64,000 bases of DNA, taken from NCBI GenBank assembly GCA_030704615.1, contig CM060731.1, positions 68,242,756-68,306,755 on the forward strand. Reading direction: 5' to 3'. The position numbers and the translations under genes are program-made. Below, piece by piece: positions 32,111 through 42,999 of the stretch. The stretch is from Takakia lepidozioides (taxonomy: Eukaryota > Streptophyta > Takakiopsida > Takakiales > Takakiaceae). Each line of letters starts with the position of its first letter. Position 1 is the stretch's first letter. Below the pieces are notes generated by a model. It was not told where the DNA came from. It worked only from the letters and a program-made list of their open reading frames with translations, and searched no databases.

Positions 32111-34191
32111 TTATTTCTTTTGCTCTCTTTGCTTCCTCTCTGTCGATCTTCTTTTTCTTTTTCTCTTCAAGCAACTGTCTTTTCTCTCTTCTATATCTCT
32201 CTTCATCTCCAAGAATTCTGGTCCTGTCACCACTTGTGGATCAGAAAAATTAAACCCTTGAGCTCTTGCAAGTGGTGCTCGTGTGGGATACACAGGCAAA
32301 CTCAATATCCTAGATAGATCTTGAGAGTTTCCAGTGGTCAAAAGTACTCCACCATTGCTTGCAGGTTGTGGACTGATCGTCTCTGCATTGTTGGAAGGAA
32401 TACTCGATGCATTTGACTCTGCAAATCTTGTTGTGACATGGGGCTGAGTAGGCAAATTTTTCGCAGGCACTTCTTGGTATGAGCAGATCGACATGTCACG
32501 AATATGTTGCATCCAAACATCTCCACCCTCTATCTCATGTTCATTCTCAAAGAAAGTAGGGATATGTACCCTATAAACATCACCTGGATTGTCGTATGTT
32601 GGAATGAAGTGCTCACTCTCTGTGTACTCAGCAGATTGTTGGTGATCGACAGCTTGCGACAAGAGTATCAATAATCCGGAGGTTGGAACATGATCGCCAT
32701 ATTCACCATCCAACCATTCTGCCTGCATGTGATTGTCAACAGCTGCTGCGTCCTCGTCCTTGTATCTCGTTCTTCCCTGGTACCTCCTTCTTCTTCTCTG
32801 CCATCATAGTTAGGAATATCGCAACCCACAAAGACCGTAGATGGACCATATTCCTTGTCCATTGCATGAGTATTGAAGGGGTAGATACATGTAGCCTTGA
32901 ATCCCGACTTTATGTTTGAAGGTGTAAGTACTATAGCTAGTGACTTAGACACCGGTGTAGCTAACTCTGTCTTGCACACATCACCAGTAGGTCTCTCAAA
33001 CATAAATCGATCTCTTTCTTTTGTGACAGTTTTTTTGAATGGAGCGAAACAAGAAACATTGTGAGGCTGTAGCTTGTGGCTAGAATGAGAAGGAATCATG
33101 ACAACATCTAGCCCTAGAGAGATTGCTCTCTCAATAGCTTCATTGCTAATGTGAAATGAATGATCATCCAAGACTAGCAAGTGTCGGTTGGTTGGTGATA
33201 GACCTCCCGGAACATTAGCAGCAAAGTGGAGTAACCAAGCTGAGAACAAACTTGACGTCATCCATGCCTTCTCTTGAAATGTTTGGGCTGCACCTGGTTC
33301 ACAATTCTCCACATGGTTTCTTGTATGTCTGAGTCCTTTGAAGATGTAGAATGAAAGGATGACAAATCCAGTAGCATTCACATAGCACATCACTGTGAGT
33401 CATTCCCTCTTTTCATGAATTAGCCCGTACACAGACTTGGAACCTTTCAATGCAATGACTTTCCTTTTTGCATTGCGCCCAGCCATGACACCTGACTTAT
33501 CTGCATTCCAGATGTGAGTTGGTGGATATTTATGAACATCCATAAGCGAGCCTATCAAGCCATAAAACTTTCCAACAAGTGGAGGACACAAATTTTGGGC
33601 TCTATTTTTTTCAAGACCTTCAACTTTTCTTAGTGCAAGCTGGGGATGACGTCTTTGAAACCAGTACCACCACTTCTTTCCAAGCATCCCATCCTTGAAG
33701 CATGTATGTCGTCTTTGGGTAATTTCTTGGACCTTAAACTTTAACATGTTCAAAGAAATAAAACATCTCAATGTTTGCATCTTCAAGCTCCAGTCAACAA
33801 GAGCATTCTCTTCCTCTGTGGTTAACTGAGTAGGAGGGCCAGGTCTCCTCTTTTGCTTATACTTTCCATTCAACCAAATTCTAATTGAGGTGCGAGGGAT
33901 ACCATATTTTCGAGTTGCACCTGAGATAATAATCCAACCTCCTTTCACCTCAAATATTGTTGTTTCCATCTGTTCACATGTCCAGGATTTGGTTGTGCTT
34001 TGTTTGCCTGCTTTGCCCTTGCTGAAAGTCTTCTTAATCACATGCTCCACCACTTTACAGTTCAGGTTTTCTTTGACAGACGACCGTTTTCTTCTTGGGT
34101 GTGGAACTGGCGCAGGATTAGCCAAAGCAGCTTCGGGATGGCAGTTCTTTGATGCCTGAACTCGATGTCGTTGCGACCTGCGAGGAATCAT
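32111..34191 (-). pseudogene. pogo/Tigger-type DDE transposase
   Basis: Transposases of this group cut and paste elements at TA sites and are relatives of CENP-B. The N-terminal part (34191-33400) has a basic start, a psq-like helix-turn-helix (ATRKYGIPRTSIRIWLNGK) and a CENP-B-type second domain (WWYWFQRRHPQLALRK). The core follows: WNADKSGVMAG with the first Asp, then LLVLDDHSFHIS with the second, then QPHNVSCFAPFK. The usual third Asp of QPLDV is Asn here. A TGA at about 33397-33399 replaces the Trp of the REW-LTVMCYVNATG block, without frame change. A frameshift near 32715 moves the Ser/Thr-rich C-terminus into the 32728-32111 frame. The protein cannot be active. Confidence 0.8.
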
Positions 34192-34215
34192 ATTTTAGTT
34201 TCTAAAGTCTACCGC

Positions 34216-34548
34216 CTAATTCTTTTTTTCAGCTTGAATTTTCTTAAGTTGTCTGACACCAAGCGTTCTATAGAAAACTGTAGCACGACTGACTCTAGCT
34301 AAATCATTGTGGTGATAGTAACAATGTCTACGACACTCTTTAGTTAAAATGCTAAGCTTGTAAAATGTAAAAACAAAATCAGCGTGCAGTGGTTTAGCAA
34401 TTCCCTCTTTGGAAATGTCATGTGGCATACCATTTGTGTACTCTACCCTAGGATATGTTTCATTGAACTTAGAAGCAATAGTTTCTAACACTAGTTTGAT
34501 AATGAGTTCTTGATCTACCCTAGTATGTTGCCTAATTGAAGCATTCAT
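34216..34548 (-). CDS. Small unrecognised ORF upstream of the Tigger transposase
   Basis: 110 codons from ATG to stop, immediately upstream of the transposase start with only 24 nt between. The protein is mixed-charge, with VLETIASKFNETYPRVEY and a Lys-rich end (QLKKIQAEKKN), and has no motif I recognise. It could be an accessory protein of the element, a lost 5' exon, or chance. The uninterrupted frame next to a gene carrying several disabling changes is the only support. Confidence 0.35.
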   Translation of the reverse strand: MNASIRQHTRVDQELIIKLVLETIASKFNETYPRVEYTNGMPHDISKEGIAKPLHADFVFTFYKLSILTKECRRHCYYHHNDLARVSRATVFYRTLGVRQLKKIQAEKKN

Positions 34549-35090
34549 ATTCTATGAACATGATCTACATCTATATATATGAACCACAAAATTGCATTCC
34601 TAAACTAGACCAGTAAGGTGAGCAAAACAAAAGAAAACAAGAAGCTGCCTCAAGTGAAAGGCTTGTCACCAGCAAAATAGAAAGAGCTTGGGGATGGAAG
34701 AGGAAGAATTGTATAAAGAAAAGAGAGAGAGAGAGAGAGACAGCTTGAGAGAGAGAGAGCTTGAGCGGTAAATTTTGAAGCTCAAAGATCTATGGAATCG
34801 AAACAATTTAAAGTTTAGATTTGCTTAATGCATAGCTGCGCACTTTTTGCAGTATCTCCTTTGAATGTATTGGGGCATGTTAATAGTTGTCCCCTCTTTA
34901 ATACAATATGTCATGAAGTATGGTTGTCCCCTCTTTAACACACTGTCATAAAGTATGGTGGCGGCTCGAAATCTGAGAGTACCTATGTTATATGAAAAAT
35001 GTGACAGATGAATTATGTTCAGGATAGGGCCTGTAAGGGTGGCTTTTATGGGTGCATTCATGGCTGCAATAGGGTGTGTGATTTGATCCA
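34549..35090. other. Spacer with GA repeat and a short tandem duplication
   Basis: A (GA)n run lies at about 34723-34760. A duplicated unit of roughly 45 bp occurs at about 34888-34960 (GTTGTCCCCTCTTTAA...GTCAT-AAGTATGG twice). No gene is visible. Confidence 0.6.
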
Positions 35091-35355
35091 TAGTGGGTGC
35101 TGCCAGTCCGCCAGTCTGCCCGCCAGTCCCCTGCCATCCAGTCCGCTGACGGCGCAGGATCGCCACCGTCCATTCCCATAACCCATCCGAGCCCTCCATT
35201 TTTAGGGCTGCAATTCAAACCTGCATCCCTGCCGTTTGCCACTTGCCAGCAGCCGCGAACGTGCGCACTGTTCTCCTGGCACGTTGTCGATCGTGTCTTG
35301 TACTGCGGCGCGTTTCTTGCATGTTCAGAAGCGTGTCCTTTGTACTGTATAGGGC

Positions 35356-35680
35356 ATGGACGTGGAAGCAAAACCCGATGATATACTGATCACGGAAAGC
35401 CCGCTTATACGGCCTCTTCGACAATGTTTGCAAACAGCAAAACCAGGACCCTTCAACAGGAAGGATCTCCATTGGAAGAGTGAGACGCAATATGGGTTTA
35501 TGAGTGTGCGAGTGAATGTTGAAAAGGCCTGCATACTTTGGGATAGAGTTGGTGACTTCGTCCTGGGAGAGGAGAGTTTGGAGGACTACCCCACTCAGTT
35601 TTGGGTGAATGTCCATTCTAAAGTGGAACCCGGCTCGCGAAAAGCACCCAGAGCCAACACATTTCTGTCCAGTATTATGT
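35356..35680 (+). CDS. Possible exon, unrecognised protein
   Basis: An ATG-initiated open stretch of about 100 codons (MDVEAKPDDILITESPLIR... to FWVNVHSK) has balanced, protein-like composition. Nearby GTGGAACCC and TCCAG boundaries could be splice sites. I do not recognise it. It lies on the strand opposite the neighbouring unknown locus. Low confidence. Confidence 0.25.
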
Positions 35681-36254
35681 GTGCACCATCCTCAGTCCTT
35701 TTGACGTTTCATTGCATGTCTGTTGCCATTTTTTGTTTCACGAGTTCTCTGATTTTATGCTTCCTCAAGTCGTTGGATATCGATTTTAGAATTTTCTGTC
35801 CAGGTATCAATGCTGCTACGGTCCTCCAACGGACTCACGCACAGTCTCCCAACAGAGTCACAGTCAACAGACTGCGAGCGCCAGTAAGCCAGTCTGCTGG
35901 CCAGTCTGCTGCCCACTCCAAAACTCTGCTCACCACACTTCCACCTCATCCCTGCAACTTATGCCAATCCAGCGTCCCAGCGGACTCATGGACATGGTGC
36001 CTCCCAGACTAGGTACCAAGACCCATCAGTCCTAGCCTCGGCAGCGTACTGCTCGCACATTCAAGCTCAGCAGACTCGGGTGCACAGTGCATGGAAAAAT
36101 TGACACCATTGTGTCCATTGAGTTTAGTGATAACATTACAAAACATGCCAGCACCCACAGTACACAAAAGTGCTCATCACCACTGGAATAGTAAGCGAAA
36201 AGACTTGCATTTTTTATTTCGGTACATAGACTTCACAGGACAAGTACATCATAC

Positions 36255-37319
36255 TCATGAGAGCAGTTTCTCTACATTGTCCAACCCCCGCACGATATAC
36301 TGGGCACACTGCATTCGCTGCCCAAGTGCAAACTTGAAAGAAAACCAGTCCTTTATGAAAGGTGTTCCTCTCTCTGGCTTTGCAGTCTTGGAGACATTTG
36401 CTCTGACTTTTACCCACTCATAAAACACTTGAATGAATGACATGACGTAAAAGACACACTCCCAGCTGAATGGTTGCTGGGGCACATCAGGCGCGTGGAA
36501 CTGAAATGCTTGGACAATCTCATGCCACTCTGGTGAGTCCATCGAGTACCCTAAGCACTGCGCATGAAGCTTCCGAATCCACCCTAGAACAAAGGGACAT
36601 TTATGCAAGTCCCTGATAGAGTTCAGGTGAGTGTAACAGCCCTTGCGGAGGTCGATGATACAAACACTCCAGTGCCCCCTGCAATGGTATCAAACAACAT
36701 GGCGTCATTGCACAATCATGATGGGCAGACTCAGCAGACTGACACTCAGCAGACCGACCACTCAGCAGACTCAGCACTCAGCAGACTCAATCTTCAAACC
36801 CAGTCCACTGCACAAATACAGAGGTCAACTTAATCGCTCAGAGTCAAGACGACACTACAAAACCAGACTATGACTCAGCAGACAGTCTCAGCAGACTCAG
36901 AAGAGTTCTTACTCGTCCCCAATTGGCACCAAAATGAAATCGCACTCTTTCAAGTCCTTGCCCAGTCGTTCAGTGCTGAGGCAACCTTTCAAGACCTCCA
37001 GAAGGCTTTCATGTTGCCCCACCCCCAATGACTTCAACACCATCCACGTCGACGTTGGAAGAACAATAATAGTGTTGGTGAACGCAGCCTCAACCGACTT
37101 CTCAGAGAATCGACACCATAGCTCCAGGAGTCTATCTGTGCACTCCGACTCAACCTTCTGGACCGCCTTTATGTCATCCGGTGACAGTCCGCATTCAAAC
37201 CGTGGGTCCCCTTCAAAAAGCATCAGCATGGAATTACCCGCCTTCACGTGCAGAGCATGTGCTTTGCCAAACCGAGCACCCATCCTGCACAGAGCAGACC
37301 ATCCTTCGGGAAGCCTCAT
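36255..37319 (-). CDS. Downstream exons of unrecognised locus
   Basis: Two well-composed exon-like stretches. 37319-36911 reads YMRLPEGWSALCRMG... to ECDFILVPIGDE, with an acceptor CTGTTCAG before it and a GTAAGA donor at its end. 36608-36255 reads LHKCPFVLGWIRKLHAQC... and is rich in aromatic residues (FSWECVFYVMSFIQVFYEW). Neither matches a family I know. They follow, on the same strand, the exons at 37.5-42.05 kb and are probably part of the same gene, but the joins are inferred. Confidence 0.4.
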
Positions 37320-37505
37320 GTACTGAACAGACTGACGTCAACATGGTACCAAACACTCTACAGGCTGAACAATTCATCAGACTGACAAGACTAACCACAA
37401 CAGACAATGATGAAACCAGCAGCAGACTGACCAACGTGCAGACTGACCACAACAGACCGCAAAGCACTTAACGACAAAGACAGACGAGGAGACTGAGCAC
37501 AGTAC

Positions 37506-38940
37506 TCACCTGTGCTGCTCCAAGAAACGACCCACATCTTTGTCCATGTCCAAGGCCAGCTTGCGGTTCTTGTTCATAAAGACGCCAGACTTTTTCTTCG
37601 CCGGTCTCTTGGTACTCGGACCCTCCTCGATCTCCTCAGCATGGTCCACGACAGTCCGCTTCTTGGCTTTGCCTCTCCCCTGGGAAGCAGGGACAGCTGT
37701 AGGCGGGCTGGATAGAGCAGACAAACGCAGCGCTGCCGCCCTACTTCGCAATAGAGGCTGGTCAGCAGGTTTGTTTACACTTGCTGGACCTGTCTTTGCA
37801 GCTTCGTGGATCGCATGCGTAGAACTGACCCGCGCATCGGGGGGCGTGCTCACCCCCACACCTTTGATGGTTGTCGATCCCACGTTTGCAGCATGGGCGG
37901 AAGATGTCATGTCCTTAGAAGTAGACAGTCTGCCGACGGAGGGACGAACATCCTGTGAGGATACCGAGCAAAATGTTGAATTAGCCCAATTTCACAATGT
38001 GCTAAAACATAAACAACAGTGCTGAAAGAGGAAATGGCACAACCTGCCCAAGGGGTGAGGGAGCAGACTCCATGTAATCCAGCGCTATACCAGACGGTGT
38101 CTGCGCCGCATGTGGTTCCTTGTCAGTGTGCCTGCCAGCATGTTCAGTCTGTTGCTCAATGTGGGCAGTCTGCTCGGCCGCCGGTTCTTCGTCAGTCTTT
38201 TCGTCTGTGAACTGTGCAGTCTGCTGGCAACTCTGCGGTTCAGTCTCTTCCTCAATGTGGGCAATGTGCTCGGTGGCAGGTTGGTCGTCAGTCATTCCCT
38301 CTGTGAAGTGTGCAGTGTGCTGGTCAGGCCGTGCAATCTGAACTGTGCAGTCAGAGCTGAGCTGTGCAGTCTGCCGCTCCGAGCCATCCTGGTCAGTCCT
38401 TCCATCTGTGACCTGTGCAGTCTGCTGGTTAGTCTGCGGTTTGGTCTGCTCATCAATGAAGACAGTATGCTGCCCCGCCACAAGTTGCTCGGCAGTCCTT
38501 CCATGTGTCCACTGTTCAGTGTGCTGGTCAGTCTGGTGGACAGCCGGCTGGGTGTTCGGATCTCCATGGACTTGGGAAACATCAAGAACATGTATGGAAG
38601 ACCCACCGGCAATTGCTTCTTCAGACTCTTCTGTAAGATCTATGATACGGTTTTGCGTTCCCAGATTGAATTCGGTCATCACGTAAGACTCATCTATGGC
38701 TTTCGCCACTGAGCGCACGAAAACGGGACTAACCTGGAAGGTCATAGAAGGCAGGCCACGGGGAGATGGATAAGAATGCTTTACCGGTGACCTGATGACG
38801 TCGTCAGTGAATGTGCATAGGGGGAAAGTGGACTCGGTTAAAACACTCATACTGGCAAATCCAAAAACATGTTGTTGGGAACTCAGCAGAAATTCGTCCA
38901 CAGGGTCCCGGTGAGGCCAGTGCATCCGAGTCTGTTGCAC
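37506..38940 (-). CDS. Q/T/E/D-rich repeat region of unrecognised locus
   Basis: 38940-38002 is an open stretch of over 300 codons. Its C-terminal half is built of degenerate repeats such as QQTAQFTDEKTDEEPAAEQT and TEHIAHIEEETEPQ, low in hydrophobic residues and so probably disordered. The repeat is the direct translation of the CAGCAGACTG word. 37910-37514 is a second stretch with a Lys-rich nuclear-localisation-like segment (GRGKAKKR and STKRPAKKK), ending at a strong CAG/GTGAGTACT donor. Nuclear location is inferred from the basic clusters. Function unknown. Confidence 0.4.
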
Positions 38941-39540
38941 AATCCAGGGAACAGACTAGCTGTTAGTCTCCTGGATAGTCTGCTCGGCCATCTACTGAGT
39001 GGGTTCGTCAGTGTGCTGCACAGTCTGCTGAGGGGCAATTTGCTGGCTGGATTCGTCGGTGTGCTGCACGGTCTGCTGAAGGGCAATCTGCTGGCTGGAT
39101 TCGTCGGTCTGCTGCACGGTCTGTTGTACAGTTTGCTGAGGGGCAGTCTGGTGGCCATGTTCGCTGGTCTGCTGCACAGTCGGCTGAGGGGCAGTCTGTT
39201 GGCCGGTCTGTTCTCCGGTCTGCTGCAAAGTCTGCAAAGTTCGCTGCCCGCTCAGTACTGTTTGCACATACTGAGTATGTGTGTGCAGGGCAGTCTGCTG
39301 GGAGTGATCCGGCCTATTACCCGGGACGGTCTGGTGCACATGCTCGGTCTCCAGCACTTGGGCAGTCTGCCCACATGTGTCGTGGGGAATATGTTGTTCG
39401 ACATTCTTGTGGCCAGTTTGCTGGACAGTCTCCCGAACTCCTTGTAAAGCCAGGACAAGGTCCCTTGCACCTCTGGCAAAAGAGTCGAAAGCAGCCTGCA
39501 CTTGCTTGTCTCCCAGATCAACTCGCCTTGCAACACATGT

Positions 39541-40815
39541 TTATGCAAATGTGAACTTGTAAAAAAGTTGGCAAAAGAAATTGAGCTGAAACACGAAAGT
39601 TGCCCATAACATTTTACCTTCCAAGAGATTTCCGACGAGGCCAATGTCCTTGATTTGCCGGCACAGGCATGCTCCATCGAGATGAGCAATGGTGCCGATG
39701 CGGTCTTCAGTTGGGATCCCACACCACAGGACTTTGAAGACATTGGGATTCTGCAAAACAATGTCGAATACTGCTCGCTCCATCACCAATGCAAACCAGT
39801 GCAATGCGTCATCCACCACAAACTTCTGTGAATGGTCTGTTCCATGGAGTAAGTCCATCCTCAAACTATGCAGATCCTTCATCAACTTGTTGTATGAGCG
39901 GAAATTGCCAAATTGCATCCATCTGTGTTGTAGGAAGGAAGCTGCCATGCGCTCAAAGTCCTCATCAGTCAATCCGAACAAGTGCTTTCTTCGCACCCCA
40001 AAGGTTGGATGTGCCATAGGCATATGTCTGAGGTCTTCAGGCCGTGGGTCATCCATGAGAATCAGCTACACAAGTAGAGGCGGCGCATTTTGGTCGCTTG
40101 TGGCTTCAATGGCAACAACAGAGGCGGCTTCTAGAACATGGTTGGCTTCCTCAATAGAAAACTCCATGGAATAATGAAAGGGTACAAATGACCACCGGCG
40201 GTCCGCAACAATCCGGTGGAGCTCATTATGCCAATCCAAATGGGGATTAATTTCTCCCACCCTAAGTCGGGGAAGTGTGAGGTCTTCAGCTCCGGGTCGA
40301 ATTACCGGTGATGGCGATCGCCAAACTGTAAAAAGCGCCGTGCTATGTGAGAGAAAGGCAGTCTGCTGGTCCGCAGTCTATTGGATGACATGACTTCTCA
40401 TTGGCATGGGCTGCATGATGGGCTCTTGGAGAGGAGTCTGCAGGATGACAGGCTGCTCGTTGGGAGTCTACTCTGTTGGAGTCTGCTGGATGACAAGCTG
40501 CTGAACGAGAGTCTGCTGGATGACGGCCTGCTGAATGGGAGTCTGCTGGATAGCAGACTCGGCTGTCCCAGACGCATTCCCCCCGATGCGTCTTCAATAT
40601 GTAATGCCGCTATATCAGCAGATGACCCAGGATACTTCAATAATATGTACTCTTGCACGCGGTCCACTTCCGCACGCACTGCAGTCGCTTGTAAAGGGGC
40701 ATCATTGCTAGGTATCCGCCAAGCCTGAATGGCCCTACGAATAGAAACACGTTCATCCTGGTACACGGTAGAGAACTTCGACGTCAGGAACATGGACGTG
40801 GACTCTATATTTACC
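39541..40815 (-). pseudogene. Central part of unrecognised locus (in-frame stop)
   Basis: Exon-like stretch one (about 40815-40570) encodes MFLTSKFSTVYQDERVSIR and a helical EVDRVQEYILLKY segment. Stretch two (40260-39620) reads INPHLDWHNELHRIVADRR through a TAG at 40066-40068 into MDDPRPEDLRHMPMAHP and LTDEDFERMAASFLQHRWM in the same frame. A single C-to-T change from CAG would explain the TAG. No family recognised. Composition and length argue for a once real, folded protein region. Confidence 0.45.
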
Positions 40816-41090
40816 TCATGCAGCGGACTGGACTCACAGACCAGGAGACTGTAACGTGCGTACGTAGGGTGGAGGCAACTAGTAGACTATACCAGTGGAT
40901 TGGACCAGCGGATTGACAAACGGACTCAGTAAGTAATGCAGCGATATAAAACAGACTAACTGACGAGCGGACTGAGCCAGCGGACTGAGGAGAGAATGCA
41001 GGGGACTGACCAGACTGAATAGGCAACGTGACCCCGATGATGGACTCAAATAGCACAGAGAACAGACTGGGCGGTCAGACTGATCATTAC

Positions 41091-42050
41091 CTCATCTACT
41101 TCATCATCGTCATCTTCATCTTCAAAGCTGTTCAACCAGTTCTGTTCCGCCTGTCGGATTAATGTGCGTAGCAGACCTGACTGGGCAACTCTGTAGAAAT
41201 AACGGAAGAAGTCTGGATCCCCAATTGGTGGGCACTCTGGTGGGAAAAGCCCAAAGTCAACGAGGCGTAATGTGCCAGGGCAGACTGGCCCTTCAGTGCT
41301 CTGTTGAGTTTTTGGTTTTGACCCTAAACCGATGGCATGGGTCGCGATATTTGTGTGAGTCTGTTGTCAAGTCTGGTCAGGCAAGTCAATGTCCACTGGA
41401 CTTGTCACCCCTTCCAGGCCCTGAGCAGATTCATTTTCAGTATCAGTACTAATGGTGTAGGTCTGCCGCCCAGGACGGGGTTCAGTCTGTTGCGTGGATT
41501 TTGCCCTTGCCTCGCGAGCAGACCTTGCAGCCTTCTCCTTTTTTTGCCTCTCCTTTTTTTGGGCCCCATCACTCAGTTTACGTTTTCTGGGAGCGTCCAG
41601 CGTTCCCTGCACTTGCAAATCCTCCATTGACGGGCCACCACAATCGACGCCATACCGTGCGCGCACTTCGTCTAATTCCAAAGTGCGGGGGTCAAGCACT
41701 GATCCGCGCAAGCGCATTGTGGCCTCTTTGACAATCGACATTTCTTTCAGTATCGGCCAAGGCTTGAAATCCCGTGGAATCATTGCAACAGTCTCCTTGC
41801 AACCCGTGTCAACACAATGCCGATTTAGTTGGATTTTGTCTTTGATTACCTCTTCACAGAAGGGACAGAAGAGCTTGTCCTTCTGCCAATTTGAGTTTTT
41901 GGACTTCCGGGCGTGGAGGTCTACAAATGCTTCCACTATTTTATGATCAAACTCGTCTGGTGAGTACTAGTACCTTTGCTCCTTCTTCAGTCTGGTTTGG
42001 TGCACAAAATCCAACCAGTCCGCTCCACCTTTTTCACAAGCATCTTCCAT
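41091..42050 (-). pseudogene. N-terminal exon of unrecognised zinc-finger-like gene (two in-frame stops)
   Basis: The start is ATG at 42050-42048 (MEDACEKGGADWLDF), followed by one frame of 320 codons to a GTAATG donor at 41090. It has TAG at 41967-41969 and TGA at 41365-41367. Each stop is one C-to-T step from Gln or Arg. Features: CPFCEEVIKDKIQLNRHCVDTGC near 41850, a Cys/His cluster like a divergent C2H2 or BED finger; a basic coiled segment (KKERQKKEKAARSAREARA); a Gln/Thr stretch; and an acidic end (FEDEDDDDEVDE). A DNA-binding or RNA-binding nuclear protein is plausible but not shown. The stops could also lie in short unspliced introns that I fail to see. Confidence 0.45.
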
Positions 42051-42918
42051 CGCTGCAGAATGAAACGAAGGTGCAAGGACAATGAGCGACAGAGCGACAG
42101 ATAGAAGTCCTATGAAAACACTCACCCTAAGTAAGAAGAGGACACAAAATGGAATGGAAACACCGCAGCAAGTGAGAACCTCACCGAGCCAATGAACTTC
42201 GAGTTGTTACGAAGACGAGCGTGTTTGCGACGCTTCGCGGCTCACTGCGACTCTCCACACCTGGGGAAGAACGGTCGTCTTTCGTTACGGTGATGGAAAC
42301 GCAAAGAGGAAAACAAAGCAGTGCAAAACTGTGCGAAGAAACAGACGCGAAGAGAATGGAGAAAGTAGGAGTAGAAGGGGGAAAGCGGGCATGGCACTGC
42401 CAATGTGGCGCGATTTCACAGGCGCCAACTATCTGCTGTCATCTCATTGAATACGTCCACCGAACGAACGGATCGTACTAAATTTATCCACGCTCCTCGC
42501 AAGTGCAGCAGACTCCTTTCCCATCGGGCCGAGAGTCCACCGGACCGCCAGTCCAGCGGACTATTCGCTTTGCTGAGGCGAAGCGGCTTCATATTGGAGG
42601 CACTTCCCAGCGGAATGAAGACAAAAGAGAGTAAGGGGAGAACAGGAAAGTTGAACACACCCATTGCGAACAGACTCGTGGCACAACAGACTAATGCATG
42701 CACAGTCCAACAGACTGATATCCATAGAGGCTGTGGGGCAGACCAGGGACGCCGCTGTGGGACGCCGCTTGCCATGAATAGAGAATTTCGAAAGGAAAAG
42801 TTCTAGCAGCAGCTGCTATGATTTAGTTGAGATCCGTGCAATCTTTTGCCAATTCTTTGGATCCACTTATCGATCATCCATGTAGCATTCATGTGTGAAA
42901 TACGAACTAGGGGCGCTC

Positions 42919-42998
42919 CTACTGGGGGTATCTTGTTCCTACCTGCGCTCCGAGACCCGCAAGGTCGAGGGCAGGTAGGAGTAGGATACCCCCAGTAG
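42919..42998. repeat. Hairpin with 28-bp arms
   Basis: The arm 42919-42946 (CTACTGGGGGTATCTTGTTC and on to CCTACCTGC) pairs with 42971-42998 at 25 of 28 positions around a 24-nt loop. Its size would suit a small-RNA precursor or a tiny foldback element. There is no sign of a host transcript apart from its position upstream of the unknown minus-strand gene. Confidence 0.75.
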
Positions 42999-42999
42999 C

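Larger units (their letters stand above)
35100..42750. repeat. Region dense in CAGCAGACTG / CAGTCTGCTG words
   Basis: Over about 7.6 kb, words of the type CAGACT, CAGCAGACTG, CAGCGGACTG and their complements recur dozens of times on both strands, in open frames and between them. Examples are 35097-35150, 35870-35910, 36725-36790, 38150-38540, 39040-39220, 40360-40565, 40800-40990, 42515-42560 and 42665-42715. Outside these limits the word is rare. Locally it builds minisatellites: units of about 55 bp at 39010-39220 and about 30 bp at 40430-40570. Confidence 0.75.

Noticed and set aside
31850-32317. Plus-strand 155-codon frame
   Set aside because: Its second half lies antisense to the transposase C-terminal part, with poly-Phe/Leu from a CT-rich tract. 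Not supported as a gene.
38869-39447. Plus-strand frame of 192 codons rich in Leu/Gly repeats (SLLRGNLLAGFVGVLHG type)
   Set aside because: It is the complement of the minisatellite in the unknown locus. Open frames on several strands follow from the repeat itself.
38150-40570. CAGTCTGCTG arrays considered as a CRISPR-like or centromeric satellite array
   Set aside because: Unit lengths are irregular, there are no constant spacers or cas genes, the genome is eukaryotic, and the repeats are confined to a gene-like region.
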